Of a stretch of DNA of 64,000 nucleotides, positions 1 through 11,789 are shown piece by piece. The position numbers and the translations under genes are program-made. How positions within the stretch are numbered: position 1 is the stretch's first letter; each line of letters begins with the position of its first letter. The notes under the pieces are model-generated. The model had not been told where the DNA came from and searched no databases. It worked only from the letters and a program-made list of their open reading frames with translations. This DNA is from Abelmoschus esculentus (taxonomy: Eukaryota; Streptophyta; Magnoliopsida; Malvales; Malvaceae): positions 2,478,001 through 2,542,000 of the forward strand of contig JAUCBN010000024.1 in assembly GCA_035048815.1 (NCBI GenBank). The letters run 5' to 3'.

Positions 1-1060
1 ATTTTTGCACGGAGAGTTACGTTTCGGTGTTTTTGGGATGGTTATATTTAAGTTGTGATTGGGTGTTTAATCAGCGTTGATTTTTTTTACTGAAGATGGG
101 GTAAAAATGAAGGGTCGATGAGAGTCCACGTCACACTCATCAGGGGTAAATTTGCAAGAATTTCAAGATGGAGTGACAAACGGTGACGTTTTACAGTATG
201 GGGAAATGAGAGGTAGGTTTCGGTGCAACCGATATTATTTTTACAAAAGTTGAGTTGCTTTGCTGGATTGTTGCCACGTAATGTTTCTGGAAAAGGAGAC
301 CATTTATGATGACGCTACGCAAGCTTTCTTGGAACCTTTCTGTCTTTATTCGTTACCACGCAATGTTTTTCAAACTTATCTATTCATTATTTTTAAATAG
401 GAATATGATAGAATTTAAGATTTAAAAATCAAAATATTATAAATATTTAAATTTTAAATTAAATAGAAAGATTATGATAAATTTATTATTATAATAAATT
501 TTATTAATTGTTTTATTATAAATTATTTATTTTTTGATAAAATTAAACTAAATTATTAATTATAATTAATTAAAAATTTTATTTAATTTTATAATTGAAA
601 AACTTAATAAAAAATTAAATTATATATAAATTATTTATATAATTTATTTTTTTTATTCAACTATTACAGTGATTACAATAATTATCATCGACTGAGTAGC
701 CCATTACATTAAGAATCAGATTCTAATACATGGTCAATAATTAAAGTAATTTTTTTACAATGATAATTGAATTTTTATTTGAAAAATATAGAATATATAG
801 TATACTCGACACATTTATAAGAAAAAAGATAGAGAATGATCCAACGTAACCTTATACAAAAATCTAAAAGTGTAAAATTAAATATTTTTATAGATATTAA
901 TATTTTGTCAAATTCGGTAAAAAATAATAAAAAATAAATTATTATACGTATTGTTTTGTTATTCAGGTCTGATTATATTAATAAATAATCATAAATCGAT
1001 CGAGAATCATATAATAATTAAAATATTTATAAACCTAAAACATTCAAAATCACATTAATT
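1..1060. other. AT-rich intergenic stretch, no gene seen
   Basis: I see no coding pattern here. From about 360 onward the sequence is very AT-rich with short homopolymer runs. The first 350 bases are of more balanced composition but have no long reading frame and no protein I can name. Confidence 0.5.
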
Positions 1061-1237
1061 ATTGCCAACCCTAACTTGTTAGCCCAATGCAGCATTTTCA
1101 AACCATAACCGTTTCAGAATCGAGACAATTAAGGCAAGCCTTGGCAGTGTTTGGTGCTGGTTTTGCCTATAAATCTCCTCAACCCAAACCTCAGCAACCA
1201 GACATGGTTGTGGAGATAAATTTCCAGAAGGGAATAC

Positions 1238-1336
1238 CTGAGAGTTGGTAAAAGAGTAAGGCAAGTTGTTGACGAAGACGGTGGAAGGTGAGTGATCGGA
1301 TTCGGGTCATTTCCCGGATCTCTTGGTTTTCCCCAT
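1238..1336 (-). pseudogene. Orphan first exon of an RBM28-like RNA-binding protein, with an in-frame stop
   Basis: Read on the minus strand from the ATG at 1336, the frame gives MGKTKRSGK, then a TGA stop, then PESDHSPSTVFVNNLPYSF and TNSQ, followed exactly by a GT splice donor (donor bases at 1236-1237). VFVNNLPYSFTN is a typical RNP2 strand opening an RRM domain. The start MGK-K and the phrase SPSTVFVNNLPYSFTN resemble the first RRM of plant RBM28-like (Nop4-type) nucleolar proteins of ribosome biogenesis; that match is from memory of the family. The exon is 99 bp and ends in phase 0. No further RRM exons follow on the minus strand to position 1, and codon 10 is a stop, so this is a broken fragment. 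A gene continuing beyond the left edge cannot be fully excluded, but the stop still disables this start. Confidence 0.68.
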
Positions 1337-1569
1337 TGATGGATGGTTTGGCTGCTGAGGGAAGCGGACGAAAACTTTCGAACCTAAAATTCAATAGCTT
1401 CTGCTCGTTATAAGAGCGTGATGTTAAATTTAAATTCCGGGTCGGGTCGGAAATGGAAAAGATTGGGTCAATACACGAATTTAAGGATCAAAATACGCTT
1501 TGATCCATATATTTATAGGCCTATTTAGGATCCGCTGTGCACTTTCTAAAAACCCGGTCCAGCCGTTTT

Positions 1570-1785
1570 TTAATAGAAGCAGCTAATTTTATTAAACAAG
1601 AAAATACCTAATATTATAATAATGATTTTACAATTATCATTGTAAACTAAATATATAATTTGAATATTTTTTTTAAAATTAGTCACTTTAGATCATATAA
1701 GGATCATACATGAAAAAAATTTAAAAATTCATCCAAAGATTCGATAAAAAAATATACACGAACAAAAAAATTTAAAGAAAAAATA
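1570..1785 (+). repeat. Dispersed repeat, copy A (copy B inverted at 26.9-27.1 kb)
   Basis: This stretch closely matches the reverse complement of about 26885-27085. Shared landmarks in order are AAGAAAATAC, ATTATAATAATG, ACAATTATCATTGTAAACTA, GATCATACATGAAAAA and AAAGATTCGAT. It has no coding capacity. Its class is not clear: no terminal repeats or target duplication could be fixed at the edges. Confidence 0.6.
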
Positions 1786-1890
1786 TAGTATTTGTGATGT
1801 AATTAAAGCATTCAGAGTTTGAACTTAACCGGGGATTATAATAAAGAAAAAAATATGCTATTAATTTTAAGAACATTCGGGTCTAATTAT

Positions 1891-1915
1891 TTATATATAT
1901 ATATATATATATATA
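1891..1915. repeat. (TA)n microsatellite
   Basis: Uninterrupted TA dinucleotide run of about 24 bp in an AT-rich gene-free stretch (1500-2400) that otherwise shows only copy A of the dispersed repeat. Confidence 0.85.
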
Positions 1916-2619
1916 ATTTATCAAAAATGGGTATCTGAATTATATATTTTTAAAATATATATTTAATATTTTTTTATTAAAATATATCTAAAATTTTATT
2001 CCGTTAATATCTTAGGATAACACCATTTAAAAAAATTATCACTAAATAATAAAGAATCAAGGTCTCTCAAATGGTTCATAAAATATTGCGAAAATACTAT
2101 CATTTGAATCCCTTAGAGCACGGTTATTTTAAGATATGTTAAAAAAAAAGACTAAAAAAATATTGTACTAAAATTATTATAAAAATTTTAAGAATTTTAA
2201 AATAAAATTTTCATTTTATATCAAAACTTTTATATTTTTTATAAAAAATTCAGTATATATCAAAAATCTTACTTTTATAAAAATTTTAAATACTAAAATT
2301 TCTTGTATCTTTTATAACAATTTGAATCCAGATTCATTTTAATCTCATTTAAACTCTCTCTCACCTTAAAACTTCTCCTTATAACACCTCGTTATAAAAA
2401 TTCAAAGTTTTTTTTTATAATCATACTGATGAGTGCCTAAAATGCAGTTATTTACTACCATTCTCATGATACTTTATGCATCTATTATACACCAACTTGA
2501 ACCGAATTATAAACTCTTTGCGCAAATATTGGATATTCCGTTATCATTACTTACAAAGTCAATATTTATAGGGAATGCAAATATTATTACATATTATGTA
2601 CATGTAGGAATATCCAGAG

Positions 2620-3785
2620 CAGAAGCGGCAGGGAAACAATGTTGAGGCCGAGGCAGATGACAATGTCGCGGCAGAATACAGTGTGGCAGCACCAACAATG
2701 GAGGCGCAATGAAAGATAAAAATATAGAGAACATTCTGAAAGATGCAGCGCACCAATTGGACCAGGCTAGCGCGTTAAAAGCTCAAGTCAAAGACCAAAC
2801 GAGAAAACCCTTCTAGAAGGCGGCAAACTTGAAAATATGAGATCCCTTGAAGAAGACTTGTTCCCTACTCCAAGTAGAAGTCTATTTAGGAAAGGTTTGC
2901 CCTAGGTTAAGACTATATATATCATAGCTGACCATAATGTTTAGAGAGCCGATTTTTAGAGAAATCCTTCTCCCTAAGAATTGTACTTAACGACAATATG
3001 TTCTAAATTTCTTAGGGATAGGTGAAGGTTGTAGATATTAGTGAGAGGAAATTGATTCTTGTATCTTTGTTCTTATGCAATAATAATATCAAAGATTGCT
3101 TATCCTATTGTCATTCTTTGTTCTTGTATTCAAGCTCGAGAGAGAAGTTTGCAAGTAATCTATTTATCTAGCATCAAGAGATGTAGATTCACGAAAGGGA
3201 TAAGTACGGTGTTGTAGATACTAACTCGGCCTAGAGATAGGTTAAGAGTTTCAGCAGCTAAAAGAAGTGTTGAATTGGTTGGTGGTTATCGTTGATTTAC
3301 GCTGAGAGGTATCGTAAGGACTAGTCATCAACAGCACTCTGACTTAGAGATAGCGAAGTCACTTACGGACACTTTGCTGAACTTTGATGCCTCTGCCCAA
3401 GAGCAAGAGATTCTCGTGGCAGAGAACACCAATACTGCCGAGGCTGTATCTGCAGTACTGTCGAAGCAGTGTTGTGTGATTGTATTGGACAAGAAGAAGA
3501 TCAATTGAATCCACTAATTGACGCAGCTAGATCCTACCCACTTTCTCTATAATCATTCTCAACCTTTTATTTTATGTTTTGTTATTTAATTATTTAGTTA
3601 GTTAAACAAATCAACTCATCTGTGTTATTACTTTCTTTTCAGGAGCAAGGGAACAAGAGAAAACATATTAAGTATATCAATCTCTGTGGAGACGATACAC
3701 AATATACTTATCATTTTATTACTTGGCGACGTGTACACTTACACTCAATTTACACTTATATTACACGCATCACATACCATAATTT
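2620..3785 (+). mobile_element. Probable LTR-retroelement fragment (non-coding part)
   Basis: GC content rises sharply from about 2610 compared with both flanks and falls again near 3780. No retroviral-type protein domain is readable. The right part contains CTCTGTGGAGACGATAC, then TTACTTGGCGACGTGTACAC and a short CACTCAATTTACAC run. That arrangement is familiar from the LTR end and leader of plant Ty3-type elements; this is recalled pattern knowledge and not a search result. Termini and target duplications could not be set, so the edges are only compositional. Confidence 0.4.
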
Positions 3786-3789
3786 TGGA

Positions 3790-5215
3790 TTAGTTGAATA
3801 AAAAAAATGTCTAATTAATTTAAAATTGTATAATAAAAAAAGTTCAGCGATGGTGGATTATATTTTGTATTCAAATAACTGTTGCATGCCGTCCGTGGAA
3901 ATTTGCTTTTAGGTCCCTCAAGGATTTCTTAATTAACGTTTGGTATAAAAGAGGAAAAAGCTACAACTACCATTCAAAAGTAATGTATATAGTTACAATC
4001 GATATATAATATGTTTTTTTATTAAGTTCTAATTATAATATTAATTCTATCTAAAAGGAAAAAAATTAAAGATTCTAAGAAAAAAGAAAAAAATATTTTA
4101 ATTTATCTAATAGAATTCGTCTATTTTAACAAAAAATCATCCGAACAATACTCCTATACTCTATTTTTATAAGTTATAATCGTTTATATTTGATTTATTA
4201 ATTATTAATTCAAATCAGATACTAAAGTAATATATATTTTTCCATGTTTTGATAATCTTGTTTGATAAATTGAGAATCGGACCTACTTTGGTGAAAATAC
4301 CATCACGGTCCTTGCATTGTATCTCACATTACATTTTGGTCCATCTATTGAAAAATAGGTAAATTGATCCTTGTACATCTTGAAAAGAATAAAATGGTCC
4401 GGCTGTTAAAAAATCTAGTGAATTAACATATTGCAACTTTCATCCATAAATGAGCTAATTTGACCCAAAATGAAATATCGAGGGTTAAATTGTTTTAAAA
4501 AATAATAAGGGCAAAAATAGATATTTAGTCTAATGTTAGGGAAATCTTTTGACTTTATGTCTAATAAAAATAAAAATAAATCAGAATTTGAAATTAAACT
4601 ACTAAATTCCAAGACTAGAATTGTTTGACTAATTTGCATAATTATAAATTAACGAGGATAATTATGAAATAATGAATAATAAAGGGGGTAAAAACATAAA
4701 TTAAGGAAAGTATAGAACCATAAGAGAATCTAAACTAAGCATTAGTTAGAGGGAAAAGACAAAGTACAGTGACACGGGTACCTACTGCCTCGCCTGTCAC
4801 GTTTTAAAAATGTCAAATTCTTCTATTAGTCCCTACACAATGTGTAAAATTTGATTTAGTTCGTATATTTTCATTTTACCAGTTCTAGTCACAAGTTTTA
4901 GAACTTTGGTCCGGCCTGCCAGTTTCGTTGGGTGTTTAGGGATTAAATTTACGAAAATAAGGTACATCAAAAAAATAAAAAATGTAAAAGAAAATTTATA
5001 TAAATATATAATTACAATTTGCAGTATCGAGTATGTCTCGAGAATTATGGTATCGATTATCGAAACATACGCTTAAGTTTAAGTTGATAAAAGAATCTGA
5101 TTGAAGCGATATAGAGATAGTCCGAGACTCAATTCGTACACTTTTAAAAGTTCGGGACTAATTTAAAATTCGGTCCATGAAGTGGGATATATCTTGCAAA
5201 TAAGCCAAAAGTAAA
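3790..5215. other. Intergenic, no gene
   Basis: AT-rich sequence with phrases such as 'ggtccttgcattgta' and 'ttggtccatctattg' that are common in old dispersed repeats of plant intergenic DNA. No open frame of note and no identifiable element ends. Confidence 0.45.
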
Positions 5216-5224
5216 TATAAAAAG

Positions 5225-5807
5225 GGTAAACTACGACATATATATCTTTTAATTATGAATAAAGTTATATTTAAGTCACATAAATATTAAAAGTTATATT
5301 CGGATCATCTAATTATTAAAAGTACACTTATGTCACTCAATAATGAGTAAGATTATATTTGAGATACCCTTCATATTTTAAATATATATTAATTTGTGTA
5401 TTAAATTAAATAATACTCCCTTGTCCCATAAAAATTATCTATTATTAACTTTTTTATTTTTTTAATTTTAACTCATAATTATTTAAAATTTATTATTGAT
5501 AAAAATATAAAAAATATAAATTACCAATAATTTTTTAAATATATTTTATAGAAAATAATTATTTAAATATTTAATATAATCAAATTTCAAAATTTTTAGC
5601 TTTTTAAAAATTAATAATTGATAAGACAAATGAGACAAAAATAATAGTTTTAAATGAAGTACTCTAGTATTAGCGAAATATACAATTAATTTAAAAAATA
5701 ATTAAATTAATTTATTTTTAAAATATTAAAGTAAATAAAATATAACACTATTAGATAAATCAAATATAACTTCAATCATAATTTAGTTACCTTCAATATA
5801 GTTTACC
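5225..5807. mobile_element. Possible degenerate MITE with GGTAAACTA termini
   Basis: The left edge reads GGTAAACTAC and the right edge GTAGTTTACC-like (ATAGTTTACC), an inverted terminal repeat of about 10 bp. The subterminal parts also resemble one another inverted, for example TTATGAATAAAGTTATATTT near the left and TTATGATTGAAGTTATATTT on the complement of the right. The flanks TATAAAAAG (left) and TATATAAAA (right) are similar but not an exact target duplication. No coding capacity. It may belong to the same broad superfamily as the elements at 39.7-41.2 kb. Confidence 0.4.
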
Positions 5808-6329
5808 TATATAAAAATGAGAGAGAATGGTTTTCGTGGTGGATAGGATAGATATTGGCTATTGCAGTTGCAGCAGCTGTAACAGCAGCAATCAGAGCTT
5901 CCCATGCTGAAAGTTGAGATTGACAGCAGAGTGGGATTGGAATTACGAGAGGGATGGAGGGTTTAAGGGAAGGGGTGTTATCTTTTAGGTTCACCAACTG
6001 GTAGTTAAGAGATTGAACTCCTTAACTTATCTTCAACAACACCCAAACCTAGAAGAAGATGAAATATTAAGAAATTCAAATGTTCTGGGTTTCAAACCAA
6101 ACAACCCATGAACTCTGAAAGCTAGAAATTCTTCTTCTTTTTTAAAATTTTTAGGGTATTTTTTGTCTCTGAGATAAGAAGTTAGAGAGAGAAAAAGAGA
6201 AGCTATCATGGTGTATAGGGCCATAGGGTTCAAAGTTGAATCTCTGACGTGGGGTTTGATTGAATGGAAACGATGGATTGGATAATATATGATTGGTAAA
6301 TAAAAGAGCAAACAAACAAGGAATATTAT

Positions 6330-6699
6330 TCAGTTATTGCTCTCAATTATTATGACTCATTTAACTTTTATTTGGAGGAAAAAAAACATCAAACAATTCA
6401 TCTTTTTTCAAGTGTTGGGTTGTTCTTGGGATCAACAAGTGTTGGGTTTCTTAACGAGTTCTGGTTCATCGGATCCGGTGGTGTTTTTCAGAACACTTTG
6501 TTCCCCATACTGGCCTGTTTCCAGGTATTTTCCTTTCCTTTTTCTGTACGGACAAGATGATCAAACATAAGAAAGTTATGTTTTTGTTGTTGGGAATTTA
6601 CAGATTTTTGGGGTTTTCTAGGTTCTTTGGTCTTTTATTTCGTGACTATGTAATTTGACTTTGAACGGGAGCAAGGAAAGTTTCATGACAGAGAGAACT
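6330..6699 (+). other. Probable 5' leader of the BEL1-like gene
   Basis: This stretch precedes the homeodomain gene and is less AT-rich than the intergenic DNA. It contains a possible leader intron: CCAG|GTATTTTC near 6522 and a TTTACAG acceptor near 6603. The exact transcription start and splice sites cannot be set from the sequence. Confidence 0.4.
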
Positions 6700-9077
6700 A
6701 TGGCTACTTATTACACTGGTTCAGATAATCAAAGAGATACGGCTCCGATGATCTATTTAAGAGAATCGATTCCCGGGTCGGATCTAGAGGGATCGGTTCT
6801 TCCTGAGAATAATACGGTGTTGTATATGAGTTCCGGGTCCTATTCTGCTGCATTTGCTGGGAATTCTCAGCAGCAAAACAGCTGCATAGAGATTCCGGCC
6901 GGGGATGCTTCGGCATCGGCTTCACTGCAGCAAGGAATCTTGTCGAACCTCGGTGGCTTGCAAGTTGGGGACCATGGTTTTGCTGCTTGGAGGGATGGTA
7001 GAAGTGAAATGCTGGCTGTGCAGCCTGTGGCTGGTGCTTCCAGCATCATTCACAGTGGTCAAGGATTATCCTTGAGCCTTGGTACACAAATCCCCTCTGG
7101 AATTCAAATCCCTTATCGAAATCCCGGTTCGAGTTTTTCGGGTGGTAATCAAGATTCGAATGCAGAGGAATTGTCTGCATATGGAATGTCAAGAACTATT
7201 ACTAATTCCAAGTATCTCAAGGCAGCACAACAACTGCTTGATGAAGTTGTTAATGTTCGAAAGCCCGATGGAGGCAAAAATCGAAACTCACAAGAAAACC
7301 GGATGAAGAGTTCGGAGGAAGATGATGGGGAGTTGAAGAATGTGCCTGCAAACCAGCAAGAACCATCCATGAAGTCTCCAAAAGAGCTCTCCCATGCTGA
7401 AAGACAAGAATTACAAAGCAAGTTAACGAAGTTGTTATCCATGTTGGATGAGGTATAAGATTCAGATAGTTGATTGTAGATTTTCCCCATTTGTCGCCAA
7501 GCACATTTTTGTGTATTAACTCTTGCAGCTAGAGTCCTGGTCAAAAAATTTTCGTTCTGGTTTCGAAACAAAGCTTCGTATAAGTGGAACTTTGATTTCA
7601 TTCAGATGCATCTTTACTGTTTCTTTGTGTTTATTTTGCTGATGGTGTCTAGTGTCGAACGGTTGTTACGTCAGGTTGATCGACGATATAAACAATATCA
7701 TCATCAGATGCAGATTGTTGTATCATCATTTGATGTGGTAGCAGGATGTGGAGCTGCTAAGCCTTACACTGCACTTGCATTACAGACTATATCCCGCCAC
7801 TTTCGCTGCTTGCAAGATGCAATTAACAGTCAGATTCAGGCAACACGAACAAGTCTTGGGGAGCAGGATACTTCGGAAAACGGTAAAGACATGAAGATTA
7901 CCCGTCTACGTTACGTGGATCTGCAGCTGAGGCAACAGAGAGCTCTTCAGCAGCTTGGTATGACGCAACAACATGCTTGGAGGCCTCAGAGAGGGCTCCC
8001 CGAAAGCTCTGTTTCTGTACTTCGTGCTTGGCTATTTGAGCATTTTCTTCATCCGTAAGTTTTGATGCAACACTTCCAACCTTATTGCTTTCTCAATGTC
8101 GTACTTATCGCTATTTCGGTTGTCCTCCAGCTACCCAAAGGATTCTGATAAGATCATGCTAGCAAGACAGACAGGCTTGACTAGAAGTCAGGTAATCTGC
8201 AAACTACTCATCTTACTAACATGTAAACAAGATAATTGTTTGGTGCAAGTGTTCAGATGAAACTTGTCCGGGAAAGTTCTGTTAACGTTGAAATTAATGG
8301 TGGATGTGGAAGCAGTGGTATATGGACTATGGTATAAGTAGGTCTTACCGATTTTGTGATGATATATTTGCATCTGTGTAGGTTTCGAATTGGTTCATAA
8401 ATGCTCGTGTGCGTCTATGGAAGCCCATGGTTGAAGAGATGTACAAGGAAGAATTTGCTGATGCAGAAATGGACTCCAATTCTTCATCTGATAATGCGGT
8501 CAAAGCAACAAAAGGCGATACAATGACCTCTAAAGACATAGGTGAAGATCTGCAACAAAGTGAGAGTTCATCAGCGATAGAGAGACGTAGCAGTGGACAA
8601 CTGATGGATTCCAAATCTGACAATTTTCATAATGTAGACATCTCAGGATCAACTCCCGGAGCTGGTTTCTTGAATGTCACATGTGGAGAAGCTGAAACCG
8701 AGTATGTGTTTCAAAAGCTACGAGAGGAGCAGAGGCTTACTATGGGCGACACTAATATCCCCGGTGCAATTGTTCATCTGGATGGTGGTAGTCACCAGTT
8801 CATGGCAGCCGCGGCTTACAATGTTTCAGAATTGGGGAGATTTGGCAGTGGAAGTGGTGTATCTCTTACTTTGGGATTGCAGCATTACGAAGATGGTAGC
8901 ATAAGTATGTCAGGTGGAAGCCATCATCCAAATTTCATTGCAATGAGAGGGGATGAAATGTACAATCCTATAACAACTACGGTAGGAGCCGAAACAGCAG
9001 ATTTCGAATGCATAAACCCCGGCAACCAGCAGCAGGGGTTTAGTTCCTCTCAGTTGTTACATGATTTTGTAGCATGA
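6700..9077 (+). CDS. BEL1-like homeodomain (BELL/TALE) transcription factor
   Basis: Four exons, 6700-7452, 7675-8054, 8131-8191 and 8382-9077, join with consistent phases and GT-AG borders to give 629 residues. BELL proteins are nuclear DNA-binding factors that pair with KNOX proteins in meristem, leaf and ovule patterning. The SKY box is at residues 170-172 (NSKYLKAAQQLLDEVV). The BELL domain (QVD-RYKQYHHQMQ at about 252 onward) fills exon 2. The TALE homeodomain spans about 350-412, with the three-residue loop extension HPYPKDSDK and the recognition helix VSNWFINARVRLW, including the conserved Asn. Two ZIBEL-like motifs are present: LSLSLG (about 123) and VSLTLGLQ near the C-terminus. The protein ends in DFVA, as BLH1-type proteins commonly do. 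The start MATYYTGS was chosen by family habit; an in-frame ATG 15 bp upstream is possible. Which BLH number it is cannot be decided. Confidence 0.92.
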
Positions 9078-9099
9078 AATGTACTCTGACTGCTGATTT

Positions 9100-9757
9100 A
9101 AACTTGCATTAATCTTCATATATTTTCTTACGGAGATGAACCGAACCGGAAGCAGCAGAAGCAGAGACAGATTCTAAACATGCAAAACTATAAGAACATA
9201 GCTGTAATATATCAAGAAACTGGTTGGTGATTCTGCATATATGTAAAGATATATGATTTTTGTTAATATGGTGAAAGGGGAAATATGTACAATTAGTGCA
9301 GCTTCAGGGATTAAAAAAAGATTTGAAGTAAAAGAAGGTAGGAATTGGTTTATTATAGGGGTAGGTGGACATGATGGGCAACTATCTCATCTACAATTTG
9401 TCACTGACATAACCTGCAAAGTTCTAACTTTTGATTGGTGTCCATAAGCAAAAAAGAATACAATTTTTTGGCATATAATTTTAGAATAATCACGGACACT
9501 TACCTAGAACTGTCGAAAAAATGATTTCTAAAGCATCAAATAGGTTAATATTGCTTTCATACGAATCTTACCTACACTGTTTTATGAAGTGTATAAACAA
9601 GGAAATATATGCAAAGACTGAAAGACTAGAAAAGAAGTGAGAAATCACTTGGATTCAGATGGTCCCAGTATCTACCTAAAAACATGGAGAATAGAAGTTG
9701 GAATGCAAGCACCAAGAGAAAATATATGAGAATTGATTTGAATAAAAGAACTGACCT
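9100..9757. other. Spacer between the BEL1-like gene and the DRD1-like relic
   Basis: The first part is presumably the 3' untranslated region of the BEL1-like gene. A 64-codon frame at 9253-9447 (+) resembles nothing I know and has no supporting context. Nothing else seen. Confidence 0.4.
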
Positions 9758-11789
9758 TTTGTACAGAGACCTGATAAGTGATATCTTCTCTTAACAATGG
9801 GCTTTCCGAAAACAGATCATTGCACTTATTCATATTAAGTGTTTCCATGGTCAAACAGTCGGTCACCAGAATACATGTTCCACTCAAACCACACCTTTGC
9901 AATTAATTCTTTTTTGAAACAAGTAGCATGATCCTCCACTTCAGGAGAATCACCTGCAATCAATCTATATGAATAAACTTTCTTCTTTTGACCAGGGCGA
10001 AATGCACGGCCTATGGCTTGGCGGGTCACAGATGGATTCAGATGAACATCCAAGATCATGTATGACTGAGACTTTCAAAATCTATATGAATAAATTTTCA
10101 TCCTTTTCTCCAGAAAAAGGATACTCTTTCTCTAAACCCACTGCTTCAACACCTCCAGTTGCTGAGACCTATTTTCAGCTTTCACACAATAAAAGTCGAG
10201 CAGTTGAATATCCTCTACTTGCCACCTTTGGAGCTCCTTTTTCCATGTAGCCAAGATACCTTTCGGAAGAATAACTAGTGGTTTAGCATGTGGATATTGG
10301 CTAGGAAACTTTGCATGAAGCTGATTATCATAAAGACATAAACGTCTTTCCAGATCCAGGTGCATGGGCCAGGATGCAGTCCCTAGGGTTCTCTGTTACC
10401 AAATTGTTCAGTAGAAAACTAAAGCCCTCTAATTGACGAGGTTTCATTTGCTTCATATGTCTTGGATGAGCAGCTATATGAGTTACTGTTAAATCACCTT
10501 CAGACAACTTACTTCCAACAGTTCCAGTCGACCCTCTATATTTGAAATTCCGTCTTGATGCATAAGTACGTCTACTCTTTTTGACCTGAATAAATAAAAA
10601 GAAAATATACTCAGACAACGAAATTTTCACCCAGGAACCGAGCTGATAAGGTCTATAAGATTGAGCTGGTGAATTTTTCAGCTATGTCAGTTGCTTTTGT
10701 AACACTTCCGTATCGGCCACCAATATTATGGTTTTCAAATTTCAAGCATATTATTGAATGCAAAGGGGTCGGAAAAATCCGTAACATTCGGAAAGACTTC
10801 AGGCTTCTTCTTTTCAGTTCCACCTGTAGCGATGTGAAAAATCCACAAATAATTAAAATCGCTAAAAAAATTTTCTCGATTGTGAAAAGCATTTCTTGAT
10901 ATGTCGTTTTGGAAATTAATGTCTTCCACGTGAGATTTTTCAATTTAAAAAATGATTTTAGAAAATTGGAGTCGCCATCGGCCGTTTTGGTAGACCGGAC
11001 ACCATAAAACCAGAGATTTTAAAAGTTGGGGTTCGGGAGTCGGTTGCGGATGGGGAAGGATTAACACCCCACACCGCCCAAAATTGGTACTTTATTTAAT
11101 TACCGCTTTACTAATATTAAATTTTCCGGGCGAATTTGACGATCGAATCAATTTTTAATTAAACGTGCGCATTTATTTTAAAGCACCTAAACCCGAAGGT
11201 AAGCGTCCGAACCACCACCACTACACTGGAGTTGGCCTCGCTTACGACCGAATTTAGGGCTCGCATTAATAAATTTAAAGCGTGTTGTTATGCAATCCTT
11301 AACAGAGTTAAATAAGCTTCACACAACATGGTAATTAACAATGAAGTAAAATAAATAATGATACAAAAGCCGATGTTATGGAACGACACTCATGTCACTC
11401 TGTAATTAGAAAGCACTGTGGATCATGAACTAGGTAATGTGGCCGAATTAAAGAAAGTGACCGACTACTGCATCATGTTTGTAGTGGAGAGAATATAAGC
11501 AAAATGCATGACTTTTTGCCACGTTATAATTAATTATTTTATACCAACAAGGTGGCAGCATTAATGAACATACAAATGGCATGGGTTCATCATTATGTTC
11601 TGCCTAAATTAAAACGTGAACGAAAACAGTACATGAATTTCAGACGAAATATGGTAGGTAAACAGTTCGTATACCTGAACGTGTAAAATAAAATATAGGG
11701 GTAGTTCTAGAGAAAGCCTTTAAAAAAAAGCTTAAAAAAAGCCTAAACCTGTTTACCCGGTCACATTTGCACATAAAACTATATACACA

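Noticed and set aside
6033..6311. 92-codon minus-strand frame near the BEL1-like promoter
   Set aside because: No family resemblance, AT-rich codon use and no splice context.
9835..10630. CLASSY-type (CLSY) SNF2 assignment for the relic
   Set aside because: CLSY and DRD1 are related, but LDVHLNPSV, KVWFEWN and PLVILPKGILATWKKE fit DRD1/CHR35 better as I recall the families.
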